Shown here: piece after piece, positions 41,601-56,600 of the stretch
Position numbering within the stretch: the first letter of the stretch is position 1
How the letters are laid out: every line of letters starts with the position of its first letter
Source of the DNA: Mesaphorura yosii
Taxonomy: Eukaryota > Arthropoda > Collembola > Poduromorpha > Tullbergiidae
Reading direction: 5' to 3'
Length of the DNA: 64,000 nt
Assembly: GCA_009869945.1 (NCBI GenBank)
Contig: WIXG01000048.1
Location: forward strand, 186,001-250,000
Program-made: the position numbers and the translations under genes
Notes under the pieces: model-generated
What the model was told of the DNA's origin: nothing
Databases searched by the model: none
What the model saw: the letters and a program-made list of their open reading frames with translations, nothing else

Positions 41601-44600
41601 GGACGGCAGCAACAGAAAATGCTGGAGAGAGAATGTAGGCAGGCAGGTCGGCTGGTTGGATAAACCTGCGATGAGCCCAAGACAAAAGGATTTCTGTTGC
41701 CACTCGGTGTACTTTTTATGCGCATGATGCATTCTTAAGCTTGATGCTAGCCTACAACAAGCACAAGTGCCTCGAGGAGTCCTTCAAGACTTTTCCTCCG
41801 CACAACCTTCTGCTTGATTAACGCAGGAGAATTTCGTGGCCCGAAATTCGAAGAAGCCAACGTAAATAGTACCTTGCACCAAATAATAGTCCGAGAACTC
41901 TTTTTCATTTCTTATTCGATTGCGCGCTGTGCATCCTCAAGACAGCCAGCTGTATAAAATATTAATGATAGATAATAGAGCAACTGCGCTATCATTTGTC
42001 GAGTTTCGTTTTCTTGGAAATAAAAGACGCAGAGATGAAGCACGCAATTGAGTACCACCAAATGTCGATGAGTCGAGTCTTCCAGTGCTCCGTTGTGCTT
42101 TTGGGTAAAGTCATTTCCATAAATTAAATGTCTCGAATTCATGCTGCATAGTTCAGGCAGTAATTAATATTTCAATTTGATCGGAACGAAGGACGACGGA
42201 ATTTCTCGTCTGAGCAAATTTGCGTTGTGTGAATTGGTTTTTGATGTATGACCGAGCGGAATGCAATGGAGCTGGCCGTCAGTTTGGCTTAGTAATCGCA
42301 GAATTGCTCATAATTAAAGTGCGTACAAGACGAACAATGTATTACCAGAGTAAATATGCAGCTCACCATGAAAGATTAGTTCACACTTTTTCTCCGCGTC
42401 ATGGATTATTATTCTCACTCTCGTATGCTCTGCACAATAATTTTAACACGTTTTTCCATTGTTATTTTGCCAACTTGGCCATGTCGTAATTCTCTCCATA
42501 CTCGCATTGTCCGCCGTCCGCTGTGATTACTTCTTTACATGGCATTATGCAATGCGCTAAGAAATGTGAAAAATCTTATTTTTTGGTTTTTTGTTGTTTC
42601 TTCACACCATTAAACCGTAATATTCATAAACAAACTTATCTCTCATCTTCCTCCATTAGCAATTTTTCGTTTTATTATCCATGCGTCATGCATGTGTTTC
42701 ACTCCATAAAATTCATCATATTATCACATTCGCAAAAGTTCAATGGTAGCGAACCGCGGTGAACGGTGGTGAAAATGCAATAGTATGGTCCAGTGACAGG
42801 CAATTTAGAAAGGCCTGATGTACGACTTTCTTGAGGAACGACGACGTGCACAGTGCACCATCACGATGACGATTATTACCGAGAAATTACAATAAAAGCA
42901 GACGCTTCTTCCGCCAAACAATCATGCTATAAGCGGCCAAAATGAAATTGCCTTACGTGTCGTTTATTCCTTCATTAAAATTATACCTCGAGATGCACCT
43001 GAACGTCCTGAACTCAAGCAGCAGCGCAATTACACGATGGGAAAAAACGATGGACAATTTCAAACGGCAAATAATAACGTGCACTCGCCACTTTTTGTAA
43101 ACGCCACCTTCACCGCAATTTCATACTGCGGATGCATCGTCATCTCGTCATTCGGTGTATGTGCAACAATTTAGACTCAATCCTGAGAGTGGATATATTA
43201 CGTGGCATTTTGGACCATCATTGTAATTTTGTCGTATGTTATTACCACGATTTTGTGGAAAGGAATTTCGTGCGTTCATCTTCCAAGTGCGCGTGATTCA
43301 GTGCACAACGGCTTTTATGGAATCCTGGCATGTTATGTTAACGGCTTGTGCGCTTGTGCTCCGCATCTTCGTCATTGTTTGTATTACCCTCTTTTAAGGC
43401 TACAACATCATCCCAGACGAACCTCTTCGTTTTATACCTTCCCTTCAAGTCAAAGTGTCTCTGGAGGCTTGACCAAACGGCAAGTTCATGATGTTGCGGG
43501 TAACGTTTTTGTTTTGAGGTCTGGAAAGCGCAGAACAATAATTCAGCAGATAATTCAGAAGGAGACTAATAACAGTCTGTGAGTTTAGTGCACGGCCATG
43601 GTCAGGGATGCACTTGGAAATAGGAAACTGCAGATTTCGCTCGCTCAGTCGTCTGAACGGGTTCCTTCTCCTACAAGAAATTAATAAATCAATAACATAA
43701 TTTAATAACGCTGTCTTACTGCTTGAAAAGAAGATGTATTATTGCATTGGTGAAGTTTTTACGAGACTAATATTAAACGTATGTGAAATTGACTTTCGAA
43801 AAAGTTTAGGGTGATGGACCGGACAGCATAGCGTCTGTCGATTTATGAATTGCAATGGCACTCAACGTCACGTTTTATTCATTTGACTTCTCGTTGTTAT
43901 GGTGTCACTCCCATCTGTAGTTATAATTATGCGCATAAAGAATTTGTGCTAAATTCAGTATTTCCTTTTAAAGTAATCTGACACTTTGCCGCGACCCTAC
44001 AGTTCGTGTTTTACGATTCCGTCTAATACCAATATTATAAATTCTGGTTCTTTTAATTTCAAGAGTTATTATTGGCCGTAAATAATAACAATGGGAAGAC
44101 TCTCCAAGCCACGGCAAATAACTAGTCATGCGTGGCCTATTTGACGTCTGAATACACTCGCAACAGAATCTGCTTAATTACTCAGCTGTAACTCTTCCCA
44201 TCATGGGCAGATAGGTGCAATTATGTTTTCCAACTCGTCGCATAAACATGTAAATAAGGTTCAAGTCGAGTCGACGTGAAAATTTCAGGAAGATTCGGTT
44301 GTCTTTGATCGTATCAGTGGTTGAGCCACATCAAATGACTGGTGATTGATTGCAATTAGTTCTTTAATCGAGTCAACTCGTTTCTGAACAGTCAGGTGGT
44401 ATTTTAGGCTTTACAGGTCTCTTGGGCTTCCGCTGTTGCCTCTCGCACGCACGCGACCCTCTGCTTCTGAACTCCATTGAGCATTGCGGTAGTTCAGGTT
44501 CAATACAAAAAATCGCAGCTTGAGGTCGTTCGGTTGACACTACGACTGTAACGACCATAGACTGCTATTAAAGAGTTTGTTTTCTCGCCTTTTGTTTATC

Positions 44601-47600
44601 CAAGCAATTTAAATCCTTGTCTTGCTTGGTGCTCGTGCATGAGCTCATGCGAACACTGCAATATTTACAGATTCCTTCGATCACGTGAAATGTGTCAACC
44701 GAATTGCGAACATTCAACCACGAGACATGTAAATTCAGGCATTTCCTAGTTAAAGCGTGCGCGTTTGAGTTTTACTGAGTGAATACTAAGCCAATTTTTT
44801 CATTCTAAGCTTCTGCAATTAATCGCATTACGCCGATTCTACTTCGGCCATAAAGAAAGAAGTCATTCGAGTCTGAGAATCAGAAGCCAGACTAGACAAG
44901 GCTTCAGAAGGCGAAACCAGCCGTATAAATCTTACGGTGAATATTTGAAGAGAGGGACTTCTTCATTGTACTGTATGCACCAAGCGAACGTACTAGTTGT
45001 TCCTTTCGTTTTTGGGCTGAGGAAAAAGCCAGAGGCAATCGCGCATTCCATCGAGCAACTATCAGCACCGCTGCACTCACTCACTGTAGCCGCCTCGGCC
45101 ATAAAGCCTGCTGCTGCTGCAAGTCCTCACGCTGCTGTTGAAGAAATAAAAGCATAAACAAGTAAAGTAGTTGAGTTATTTGCCTGAGAAATGACTTGAT
45201 TGAAGACGGGACGAGAAATAATACATTACGAACGTGCACAATAGAAACAAGAAAGCTCGTTCTCGCTCTCCTGCAGAATAAAATTCAATTGAAAGAATGC
45301 ACGATAATGAAGATGAATCTGATTCGGGCAAGAACAAGCTCTTCGACCGGTGTCCATCTTTGTCCACGCAAGACTTGCCTAATTGCTGCATGACGAGTGC
45401 AGTGTGCAGTCATCAGCAGAGTCATCGGAGTTTTTCGAAGGGCCTGGCATGCATTGCCACTCACCTGTCTGTGGATGTACGGGAACTGGAAGGTGCCCTT
45501 GACATATTTCCCAATCGCCGATGCCTTTTCTCATTATTTTCTCCATTCTCGAGCTATTAGTCACCGGAAACCTTCCCTGTACAAGATTAGCAAGTGCACT
45601 TGCATTCTTGTCCTCATGTGACGATACGATGACACATGGAGCAAAAGACATTAGTCTAAAAGGTTTCGAAGCTGGAGTCGAGTTTTCAATCTTGGCTTCT
45701 ATCTTGTCCCAAACGAGAGTTTCCCGAGAGACGCGAGTGAGCGTCTGGGTGTTGATGGTGGTTCGTGTTTAGTCCCTACTAATCACAGGCCACAACAATA
45801 CAGACCAGAATCGTCTTATTTCATTTCTACCACACACATGAGTCTCTCCGTGTTGCGCAGTGGATGTAGATGGTACGAGATTATCTCTCGTACAAATAAT
45901 TAATGACAAAAGGAAAGGAATCCCATTTTCAAAGTCTTTTAACTCTTTATTCTCGACGTTGTTCATCTTCTCCTGCGCATCCTCCGCTGCTCTCGCAACC
46001 ACACCGTTGATTGATGAATGTGTGATTCTTCTTTCTTGTTTTATAATAACAATATTTCTCTCTTTTCTCAAAATCATTTCCAGGTGGATGCCATAGACCC
46101 AGATTGTGGAGTTAATGCCTTCGTCAATTATACCATACACGAGAGCATCGGAAAGCCATTTCCAGTCTCTATCAAGTCGCGCACAGGAGAAATCTGTATT
46201 ACTGGAAACCTGGACTTCGAGGAGCGGGCTGTGTACGACGTACCTGTCGTAGCAACAGACACCGGTAAGACTCGGATTGTTGGCAGGCTCCGAGACTAGG
46301 AATTTGTAGGACCAGAATGTGAAAGGACGAGACACGCAGAACATGAAGGCATTATGCACCGGCCATGTAACTACAAGCGTTATGACGGCCAAGAGTCATC
46401 TACAGGAAAATGTACATTCTGCGCTTGCATATTTTTGCATTCAAATTCTACACGAAAATGCATACATAATCATAACACGCGCACACAACAATGTATAACA
46501 ATGGTTATAAATCTCTATTGTTGTGCATGTAGCCAGTGGACATGATGTACCACAGAAAAATATTCATCATGTATGTTCACGTCGTTGTCGTCTCTGTCTG
46601 ACGCTCCTGCCACAATCGTTCAGCCCGCGATGCTAAAAGTGTTGGCTGATAGAACGAGCCGTGTTATTGACCAGTCAGCAGTGCTTGTTGTCATTCCGTG
46701 AATTGAATTACCACTTGTTGACGGTTGAATGACAAGTTTGTGGCTCGAACAAGGCAACGAGCGAGTGAATTTTATTATTATAATGTGATTTTTAACAAAT
46801 AACGCAACCACTAATGAAAGAGTTGACTCTTGGCGCTCGAGATGTTTTCCTACACGCAATTACCATAATGAAAGATTGATTTGCATACGACGAAGAATAA
46901 TTGCTGGTCAATGAGCCGCATGTAAACAATCTGGTGTAATTTAATTATGAAATTTACCAAATTCCCCTTTTTTCTTTGGCAATTAATTACAGGTGGACTC
47001 AGCTCGACCACAATGGTCAAGATTCACGTGATAGGTCAGTGAAGCAACGAGTCGGAGTGAGGATGGCATGTATTTATCGTTTGCTTACACTTTCATTGCA
47101 GACTTGAATGATAATGCGCCCAAATTCGCAACACTAAAGTACAACATCAGCCTGCGAGAAGGCGTCGTGCCAAAAGGTTCAATTGTGTCCGTGGTCGCGA
47201 CGGACTTGGACTCAAAAAGATTCGGCCGCGTTTCCTACGAAATTGTTAAAGGCAATGAAGGCGGAAGGTTTCGCATCGACAAAGCCAGCGGAGAAATTTT
47301 CGCCTTGCGCGCACTCTCAAAATCGCAGCCTCTGCACACTTTGACAATTTCGGCGACTGACGGAGCCGGTCTGACGTCGGAGACAAATGCGGAGCTGATA
47401 ATCAGCGTGGTTGACATGAAACAGCAGCCGCCAGTGTTCCAGCAGTCTCGGTACGCGTTCTCCATTGACGAGGACGCGCCAGTGCAGTCCGTGGTCGGAT
47501 CCGTAGCCGCATCAGGTCAGCATCTTTATTTTTTCTCTTCCTAACACTCTCTGTTCGAGTACACGAAGACTTCATGTTCATGCCAATATCCCACTGTGAG

Positions 47601-50600
47601 AGCAGGTGCCGCAAAAAAAGAAGGAACATCCTATGCGCACACCCCTATGATGTATATGCTCTGCTAATGCCATACAGAATAATGATTTTTCATGGCTACC
47701 ATGATAGTACTTAATAAGCCTGCACGTTACCCATCTCTTTGCTAATGAACTTTTTAAGAAGGATCCCGAAGAGACAGTGATCCACGCTTCATTCTTCATA
47801 TTCTCTAATGCCACGAGGTTGACGCTTTCTGAAAGGGATTTTGCATGGCATTCCATTCCATTTCAGTTAGACCCGTGCATGAATTGTCTGGTCTGACTGA
47901 AAAGGTTCGTGTACCACATTCAGCATTCAGCGAGACTGTGTTCAGATATTGCATAGATCGGCCTGCTGATTACGAGCGTCATTTGAGGACTCGATGGCAG
48001 CTTCTTCTCTCGGTCGCTTTTGGCTTCAAATAAAGACGGGCCCATTCAACTCGGAACAAAATGACAAGTCTGCGAGATGATCTCCTTTCAAATGACCATG
48101 CGAATGAAGCTTTCATTTTCGTGGCTTTGCAAGCGCATTCCACGCATAATCGCTTGCATTGTCTCTTGGCCTGTTCAATCCAAGCATCCGAGTTTCTTTT
48201 CCCGTCCAACATCTCGCAGGCCACCTGGGTCAGGAATCTCTACCGAGGCACTGCCTTCTGCCATTTAAAGTACACGAAAAATATGCAGCATAATTTCGTA
48301 GTTCATGATCATTTTATCCATAGAATGAGAAACTGAAAAGGGGAACGAGTGAATCTGTTAAAAAATGTAGCACGATTTATTCGATTGAGCATCTTGATTT
48401 TATTTTTATTACACACCGGTCAAAAGGTCCAGTTGAGAAAACTTGAGCGTTGATAAAGATAAAATTTCCTTTTCTTTCGTTCCTTTTGTACTGAAATGTT
48501 CAGCGTGTGGAAACACTGCCCTTTTGTGTACTCCACACAATAAAGTACAAATAATTCATGTCATTTCTTGGCCCTGCGTGCGTTGCATTGCTTTTAAAGT
48601 GGCTCTTTTGACCTGAAATCTCAAGCAGTTAAGTTCTCGTGTTAACATGAAAACCGAGAAATCTCGACCCGACTCGACCAAGCAAATTTCAGGCTTCACT
48701 TGCGTCTGATCTCGTTAGTGCCTGCAAACGGGACTCCTTTATAGACTCGTCCATGAGTTACTACGCATGTGCATTGTTGCCACTCCACATGTGGTGTTTG
48801 TGAAATGGCTTTTGCCAATCGCCAACAAATGGTCTCAAGCACCATGCCACGCTCTGAGCAGAGTTTAGCGCGGACAATTCATATTTTGCATTGTTTGACG
48901 ATTGTCGAGCAAGAGGAAAGAAATGGAATGGAAAAGAAAGGAAAGGACTGCATGCAGATATTTTTGTTTAATCACTGGTACAACAGCAAAGGCGTAAAGG
49001 TTCGGACACGTCCGGGACATCAATGAGAGTAATCAACCGAGCCATGTAATTTGCAGCAAAGAGGAAGGCGAAGGAAACGTTACATTTTTGCGATTTGAGA
49101 GATGCTCCCGTTATCCCATTCAAGCCGCGCATGAGCGACAGGAACAAATTACATTGCAGATTAACTTTTACACGTTCGTAATTGTCGTGTTTGTTTAGGC
49201 GGCGCACGAAGAGTTCGTTACTCAATCTCGTCCGGCGATCCAAATTCGTACTTCAGCATTGACACGTACTCGGGAGAAATTAAAACCATCAATCCGTTGG
49301 ATCATGAAAAACACTCGTCGGCCCTCCTCAGCATTCAAGCCATGACAAATGATCCGCCAGCCTTTGGGCATTGTCAGGTAAAGAATGCAAGCTCAGCGTA
49401 GCGCAAGACGAGGCGTCATTTCCTTCTGCCTTCACGGAGAAGTGAGGAGCAAGAATGCTAATTCGAAAACATTTGTTTCTAGGTTGAAATTAAGATTCGC
49501 GACGTGAATGATTGGGCTCCGAAGTTTGAGTTCTCGACCGTCTCGATTTGGGTGCCTGAAAATGCTGAGGTGGGCACGGTCGTTTACGGCGTGCATGCAA
49601 ACGACAAGGATAGTGGAGAGAACGGTCGCGTCCGGTACAGTCTCGGAACAGGAAGCCCCGCCAGCCACTTCAGACTGGACTCGACTGAAGGTCATTTGAT
49701 TCTGAAAGCGCCATTAGACTACGAGACCGTGAAGCGGTACACATTAATTATCGAAGCCCAAGACCATGGCTCACCACCCAGGATGGCTCCGAACCTGACT
49801 CTCTTCGTCGAGGTACAAGATATCAATGACTGCAAGCCTCAGTTCGAGCAAGAAAACTATGTAATTACGATCTCTGAGGCTCTGCCAGTAAACTCGTCCA
49901 TAATCGAGGTAAGGAACCTGAGAGGGAGACTCAGCCGCGTAATTACTACTTGCAGTATCCCAGAATGAAAGTCAGAGCAGGACACATAATGAATCTCCGT
50001 TCCTTATGTGTGTCGCAGTTGAACGCTGTGGACGAGGACACGGGAAACAACGCCCGAGTCAGCTATGGCCTGAGCAACCAGTCTGACCACCAGGATGTGT
50101 TCACCATCGTCCCCACCACCGGCGTCCTTTACCTCAAGGCACCTCTGGATAGGGAAACGAAGGACATGTACATTATTCGCGTCGTGGCCACGGACCATGG
50201 CTCGGTCCCATTAACAACAACATGCCTTGTAACTCTGCGAATTAGCGGTGAGTTAATTCCTACGTCCACGAAATTGTCGCCAGTGCGACAAGAAATTTCA
50301 CGGCTGCTTATTAAGCATTTCTTGATCTCGTGTATTTCACACTTTTAACACACACACTAATCCTTTCTCGCTTCGCGCAGACGAGAACGACAATAGGCCG
50401 GAGTTTGTGAAGAAGCAGTACCAGTTCACGGTGGAGGAGAGTAATGAACCGGGGGCCTCGATCGGTGCGGTCACTGCTCACGACAAGGACGAGGGCGAGA
50501 ACGCACACATCCGCTACTATCTCCAGCCGTCCCACACTAACTTCCAGATTGATCCCAACTCAGGTAAGGGCCAATTCAATATCGGTGCTCTTTTTTTTCA

Positions 50601-53600
50601 TGACATCGTTGCACACATGAGACAGCATTTCTGGAGTAATTAACAAACTCAGAACGGGGAAATATGGACACGAGTCATTTCGTGCTGAGCGTGGAAGGCC
50701 AGCTCGGATGTGGCCAGGGCAAGCCCATGCTACGTTGCATTTCAATAGCCATAATTACTTCTGGATCATCATCTTCGTCTGCTACTCTTTTAATGTGATT
50801 CCTTAATGATTATTATGTGCCGTACCATATACTTATTACTTCCGACCCATGGCTTTGACGGAGGAAGCAAGGCAGCCTGGCAGTTGTTTGTGCCTTTAGT
50901 GTGCGAAGAGTGTTCGCATTAAAGCGTGCATAGTGAATGGTAAACCGAAGCTTCGCTGGGAAGTTTTCGTCCAATTGTGCCGAGTGTTTCGAATTTGTAT
51001 TCTTGGAAGGTAAAAGGGTACCTGCGTGAGACGATGAAAAGGTATTCGAGATAGACTCTGAAATGTTGATTCCCTCCTTCGCGATCTTCCCGAGTCAGAC
51101 TCTGAGGAATGGCTGGCTGGCGAGCGGTTGTGTTTTACTGCTCGTGGAGCAGGTTGCAGCGGACGAGGGAATTTGGCCACGAACCTGTGAGACTATTCCT
51201 TGTCATTCGAAGAGAGGAACCCCAATGGGCTTATTTGGTTCTGTGTCTCACTAAACATGCAATCTCCAACTGGCTTTTAAGGCTGAAGACTGAAGGGTGA
51301 AAGAATACCATACAATTATATTAATAATGGTTGTACGACCGAAGGAAAAGAATTAAGTATTTTTTGTTTTTCGAGCACACCAAAGGCACATAAACTCGGC
51401 GATAAACTGTAATGACCAAAATATTCAAGTGCAACCTGGTCTTTAACGGCAGAGATAAATTCTCGAGCAGGAAATTTCACAAGTTCAATTTTTCACATTG
51501 CTGCCATAATTTTCTGTCGGTGCGAGCGCACACCAAAGGAATTTCTTGTGAAATTCCGTTTATTATCTCGAACACGAAGTTTGCATGACTCTACGCCCAA
51601 ATTGAAATTCGCGATTTGAGATTTGCGATGCATGTGAGCAGATAAGCCGCACGACAGTCGCCATTCATTGGGCTGGCCGGCGGTCCGCTTCCTGTTCCCG
51701 AGTTGTAAATGATGCTGATTATTACAGAAATTAAGCGATATGATCTGCGCGTAATTCCAGAGAGAGAAAAGTGTCTTTTCCTGAATACAAAATGCACACA
51801 GGGCACAATATGTTTCTCAGCATGCATTTGACATGGAGCATGGGACAACAAATACAAATGCCATTGTGCGTCTCGACCCGAGATGAAGTTGGCCTATTGT
51901 TCGGCTCAGAATAGATAGATAAATGTGAGAAAAAGAAACCCTTTGATGAGATATGAATTCCATATGGAAAATACATGTCCGTTCAGAGCACTGCGGAGAC
52001 AACGCTTCGAACGAACGAAATGAGGATGTTGAGCGTAACATATCGAGGGATGAATTCCTTTACCTCGCATCTCACGGCATCAAACGTCATGTACGCTGTC
52101 TTTGCTGTTTGTGATTCTGATCTCGGACAGATAGGATGAGAGTTTTGTTTTACACATGTTTGTAACTCCATTCGCGACAATAATGAGCACACTACATTTG
52201 CATTCGTACTCATGGTTCACGACGTCCACGTCTTGAGAAAGCGGGTATGCGTAAAAAGGAATTTGCATTGCTGGTTTTATTGAGTATGATTGTTAACAAA
52301 TTAATCTTAAACGGTAATAATGCATTTATGAAAATAACTTAATTTCTGGAGGAATAGTTACGTTGAGTCATCGGAAATTCGCGAATATGTTGGATTGCAA
52401 TTAACACACAATTTCTGACTTGAACGCAGGCATAATCAGCGCAACGTCTTCACTGGATGCGGAGAAACACTCACGCTACGAGCTGCAGGTGGTTGCGGTG
52501 GACCAAGGCAACGACTCGAAGCAAACCGAAGTCATCATCCAGATCGACGTGCTTCCTCGGAACAACCATTCCTCGTCGTCCTCCCCGTCGTCCAAGTCTC
52601 CATGCCAAGGCCAGGTGAGATGAAATGCTACGTTTTTATGCTGCTGGCATTATTTACGACTTGTTGTCTCTTGCTGTGTTGTCTTGTGTGTCGAATCCAT
52701 TTTCAACTTTATTATTACGTGTCAACGCAGGCCAGGTACACGGTTAATAATAGCATTAATCTTGTGTTCATTAATGCTCTTCACAACGAATCAATTTCAT
52801 CAATAACCTTGACCGTCGTCATGCTTTCCATTATTACGTATCGGTTGTGTCGTAAAATGACAAAATGACAAACGCGCCACACATGTTTTGTGCAATTTTC
52901 GCGCTAGCTCTCAGAGTTATGCAGCACTTCTCTTTCTTTTTATTGCAGGATTGCCATTTGACGTTGTCAAAATCCAAATTCCATTTCAAGGTAAGTTTTA
53001 TGCGCATTCTTCTCCTTGCGTTTTCGCACTCGCATGCTTCACTTTTCGTGAATGCTTTTGTTTCTGCACGAAACAAGTCGAGTCCCTCAGGTGCCTTTGA
53101 GCGTACAAGAGAAGAAGAATCGAGTTGGAAAACTGCACAGGGGCAAGGAAACAAGATGAAATAAAGCCCCAATTTATAAATTAAACCTTGTTAATGAGTT
53201 TCTCATTCATTCGCTGGGCAAAAGTACAAGACAACTAAAATACAACTTATTTTTTTTGTTGATTTGGTCCCATGTAGTGTTATTATCTCATTATTGCAAC
53301 TTGTTGTGCTGTTGCACTGCTCCTGTCATTTTTCTGGTTTAGTTTATAGCCATTCATTAACTAGCCTCTCTTGCCACCGCCACCTCGCACTCCAACTCTT
53401 GTTAAACGTGAATTATATTACAAGATTCCAACTTCGAAACCTAAAACGAATGTTTCTGCACTTTTCGTACATGTGGTATGATATCTCTTGTTAATTGCTT
53501 GTACTTCGGTCCTGTTTCAGGTTTTTGAGAACGCCACAATCGGTCATTTGGTTGGAGGTGTGACATTTTCCGCGGATGAAAAGAACCTGGTGGACTACGG

Positions 53601-56600
53601 TGAGAATGAAGTCGGTAGCCTGGTGACGTACGCCATAATTTCCGGAAACACACACGACACGTTCGAAATCAACAAATCGTCCGGTGGGATTTTCGTAGCA
53701 CAGCCACTCAACTACGAAATCACTTCGCACTACTTGCTCCAGATCCAAGCCGTTGATGACTCGGTGCTGACCCCACAGATGAGAGTGATTACTGTGGACA
53801 TTGATTTGATTGACGTGAATGATGAACGTCCACGGTTCGTGACAAGTGATGGTGACGATCCAATTGTGATTTCTGTGTCTGAGAACGCTCGTGTCGGTAG
53901 CGTTGTGTGGAACTTCAGTGCAATTGATCTAGATGACGGCCTGAATGGTGTCGTTCACTACAGCATTTTGAAGCAGCGGAAAGAAGCCGACGATCAAGAC
54001 AAGTTCCGTATCAATGTTTTGTCCGGAGTGCTGTATTTGAATTCAGAGTTGGACTACGAACAGCAGCAGTCGTACATCATCGTCCTGAGTGCCGGTGACC
54101 AAGCGCTGAACGTGGACGAGCGGCTGTTTAGCACGGTGACTGTGCACATCCTGGTCGACGATGAGAACGATCACGTTCCGACGTTCGTCTCAAGCCCACA
54201 GATCTACATTTGGGAAACTGAGCCTGTGCACTCGATCCTACACCGCGTGGTGGCAACAGACGCCGACTCTGGCGAAAATGGCCGAGTCACTTACCGCATC
54301 ACAAGCGGGAACGAAGATGATTACTTTTCTCTCAATGAAACTAACGGGCATCTCTCTCTGGTCAACTCGCTCACCAAAGGCATTGAACTAACGCAATTCG
54401 AGCTCAACATCAGCGCAACTGATCATGGATTTCCGCCTAAACGGTCAGTCCAAGTACTGCAAGTCATGGTGCAAGAATTGTACACAAGCCGTCCACAATT
54501 TCTCGAGGAAAAGTACGAGGCGAGAATCCAAGAAAATTCATTGATCGGTACAGAAGTTTTGAGAATCACCGCGTTTCGTCGAAATCAAAGTAAGAAAGAA
54601 ACTGAAATCACTCTTCCTCCTTTTGATGCTTCGTTTCTAGCGAATTTCATGAAAGTGTGTGGACAGGCATGTCTTTCAGCCGGTCGCTTCTTGCATACAT
54701 GGCACGCAGTGGTCGTGGCCGTCTTTTGATAATGATGAATACTTTCATCCGCCTTTTGGTTAAATATTCTCTAATCGCATGATAAAAGAGATTTATTTGC
54801 CTTGCGCTTGATTTCATCTTCGTTCGTTTTTTGGCAAAGTCATTTTCATGTTTGATCACTCGCTTGCAATTCGTTTGAATTTGAGAAATACGACTGCTCA
54901 AAGAGATTGAACAACTATCAATAATTCAGTGGTTAGTGTATTGCTGTCACATGTTGCATGCTGTTGATGAGCCAGGAAGACGAAGGAAGCGATTCAAATG
55001 TAAAATGTACGCAAAGTAATAACACAGGCTAGTCTGCGCCTTCCGGACTCGAAGAACCGTAATTGTTGTTCTTGATAATGACAATACGCATGATAATCAT
55101 TTCATTTCTTTATTTGTAACGTGCGATAGATTGCCATTACCGCTTTGATTAAGGCATTTGACGTGATTGATCACTTAAGTTACAGCAGATAGAGACAATG
55201 TTTTTGAAACACTTGAACTATCCGTGCGTTTTGAGAACGCTAAAAAAATATTTTTCTAATTCGCGGCAACGGATCCTCAAACCAAACGAAAACAATCGTG
55301 GCGTTGTTTTTTCTTACGTACTAAAGGGCCAGGAAATGAGATCAAATCTTCAAAATTGCTCGAATTAAAAATACAGACAGAAAGGTGGATCTCGATTCTT
55401 TTCGCTCCCATCACGTTCCACATTTTGTAAACAAGAAATTAATTTTATGGGCTTTGTTTTTGTACTTTATTTACTCAAGGTTCAAATTACAACAGCCGAT
55501 TAGTCTACAAGATCCCTGATGGCATGGCAGATGGGAAGTTCACCATTCATCCCTCAACTGGATCCGTGACGGTGGCAGGTCTGATCGACAGAGAAGTTTC
55601 GAGTGAATATGTACTCACGATTTATGTCTATGACGAGAATTCCATGGCTCTGTACGACACGGCAACGTTGCTAATTAAGGTCATTGGTAAGCATTTATCA
55701 ACTCATGAGCTGTGATACTTTTGATGCGGATAAGCGGATTGAAGGAACGAAACAATTCCCGTGACTTGCAGACTTGAACGATGAACATCCAAACTTCAAG
55801 GATACATGCACAGACCTCGTCGTCCCTGAGAACCACGAACTCGGCGTTATTCACACGTTCAAGGCTTGGGATTTAGACCTCGGCCGAAATGGTGAAGTGA
55901 CCTACAGCATCGTATCCGGCAATCTGGACAACATGTTCAGTATCGACTTCAACAGTGGCAAGTTTACCAGTCGACCTCTGGATAGAGAAAGGAAGTCGCA
56001 CTATCAGCTCTTAATTGCGGCCCAAGATCAGGGGCTCCCAGTGCAAAGAACGATCTGCAACCTGACCGTGTTTGTGGAAGGTAAAATCATACAGCCTAGT
56101 TAGCTTTATCACAAGGAAGCTAGGTTCAGTATTAATTGATCCCTGATTTCGTTTCAGATGAGAATGACAACACACCGTCATTCCTCGTGGAGAATCAGTT
56201 TAACCAACCTCAATACATGGTCTCAATCCCAGAGAATGTTCCAGTCGGAACAACTGTGATCGTTGTGGAGGCGAAGGATGCTGACATCGGCATTAACTCA
56301 ATCATCAAGTACTCACTGAGTAATGAAAGCCACTGGCACTTCACAATTGACAATGCAACAGGCGCCATCATTACGACCGGGTATGTCTTGAAGCTGCACA
56401 TTTTCAAACTTTTAGATCCGCTTCAAAGTCCAGAATGAGTAATAAGCGTGTCATACTGATTCTAATTAAGCTTCTTGAAATTCTTGTTTCAGCCTGCTTG
56501 ATCGCGAGAAGATTTCAGAGTACACCTTCGAAGTGGTTGCAACCGACAGTGGCCTTTACGATTCCCGGTCATCTAAAGCTAAAGTGAAAGTGACTCTGAC

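Noticed and set aside
45769..46392. 207-codon minus-strand open frame over ds exon 8
   Set aside because: It is antisense to a clear cadherin repeat and has no domain.
54590..54729. Extension of the ds exon 17 frame to a stop at 54729
   Set aside because: A consensus donor AAA|GTAAGA precedes it, and repeat 15 continues in phase at 55480, so this is intron read-through.
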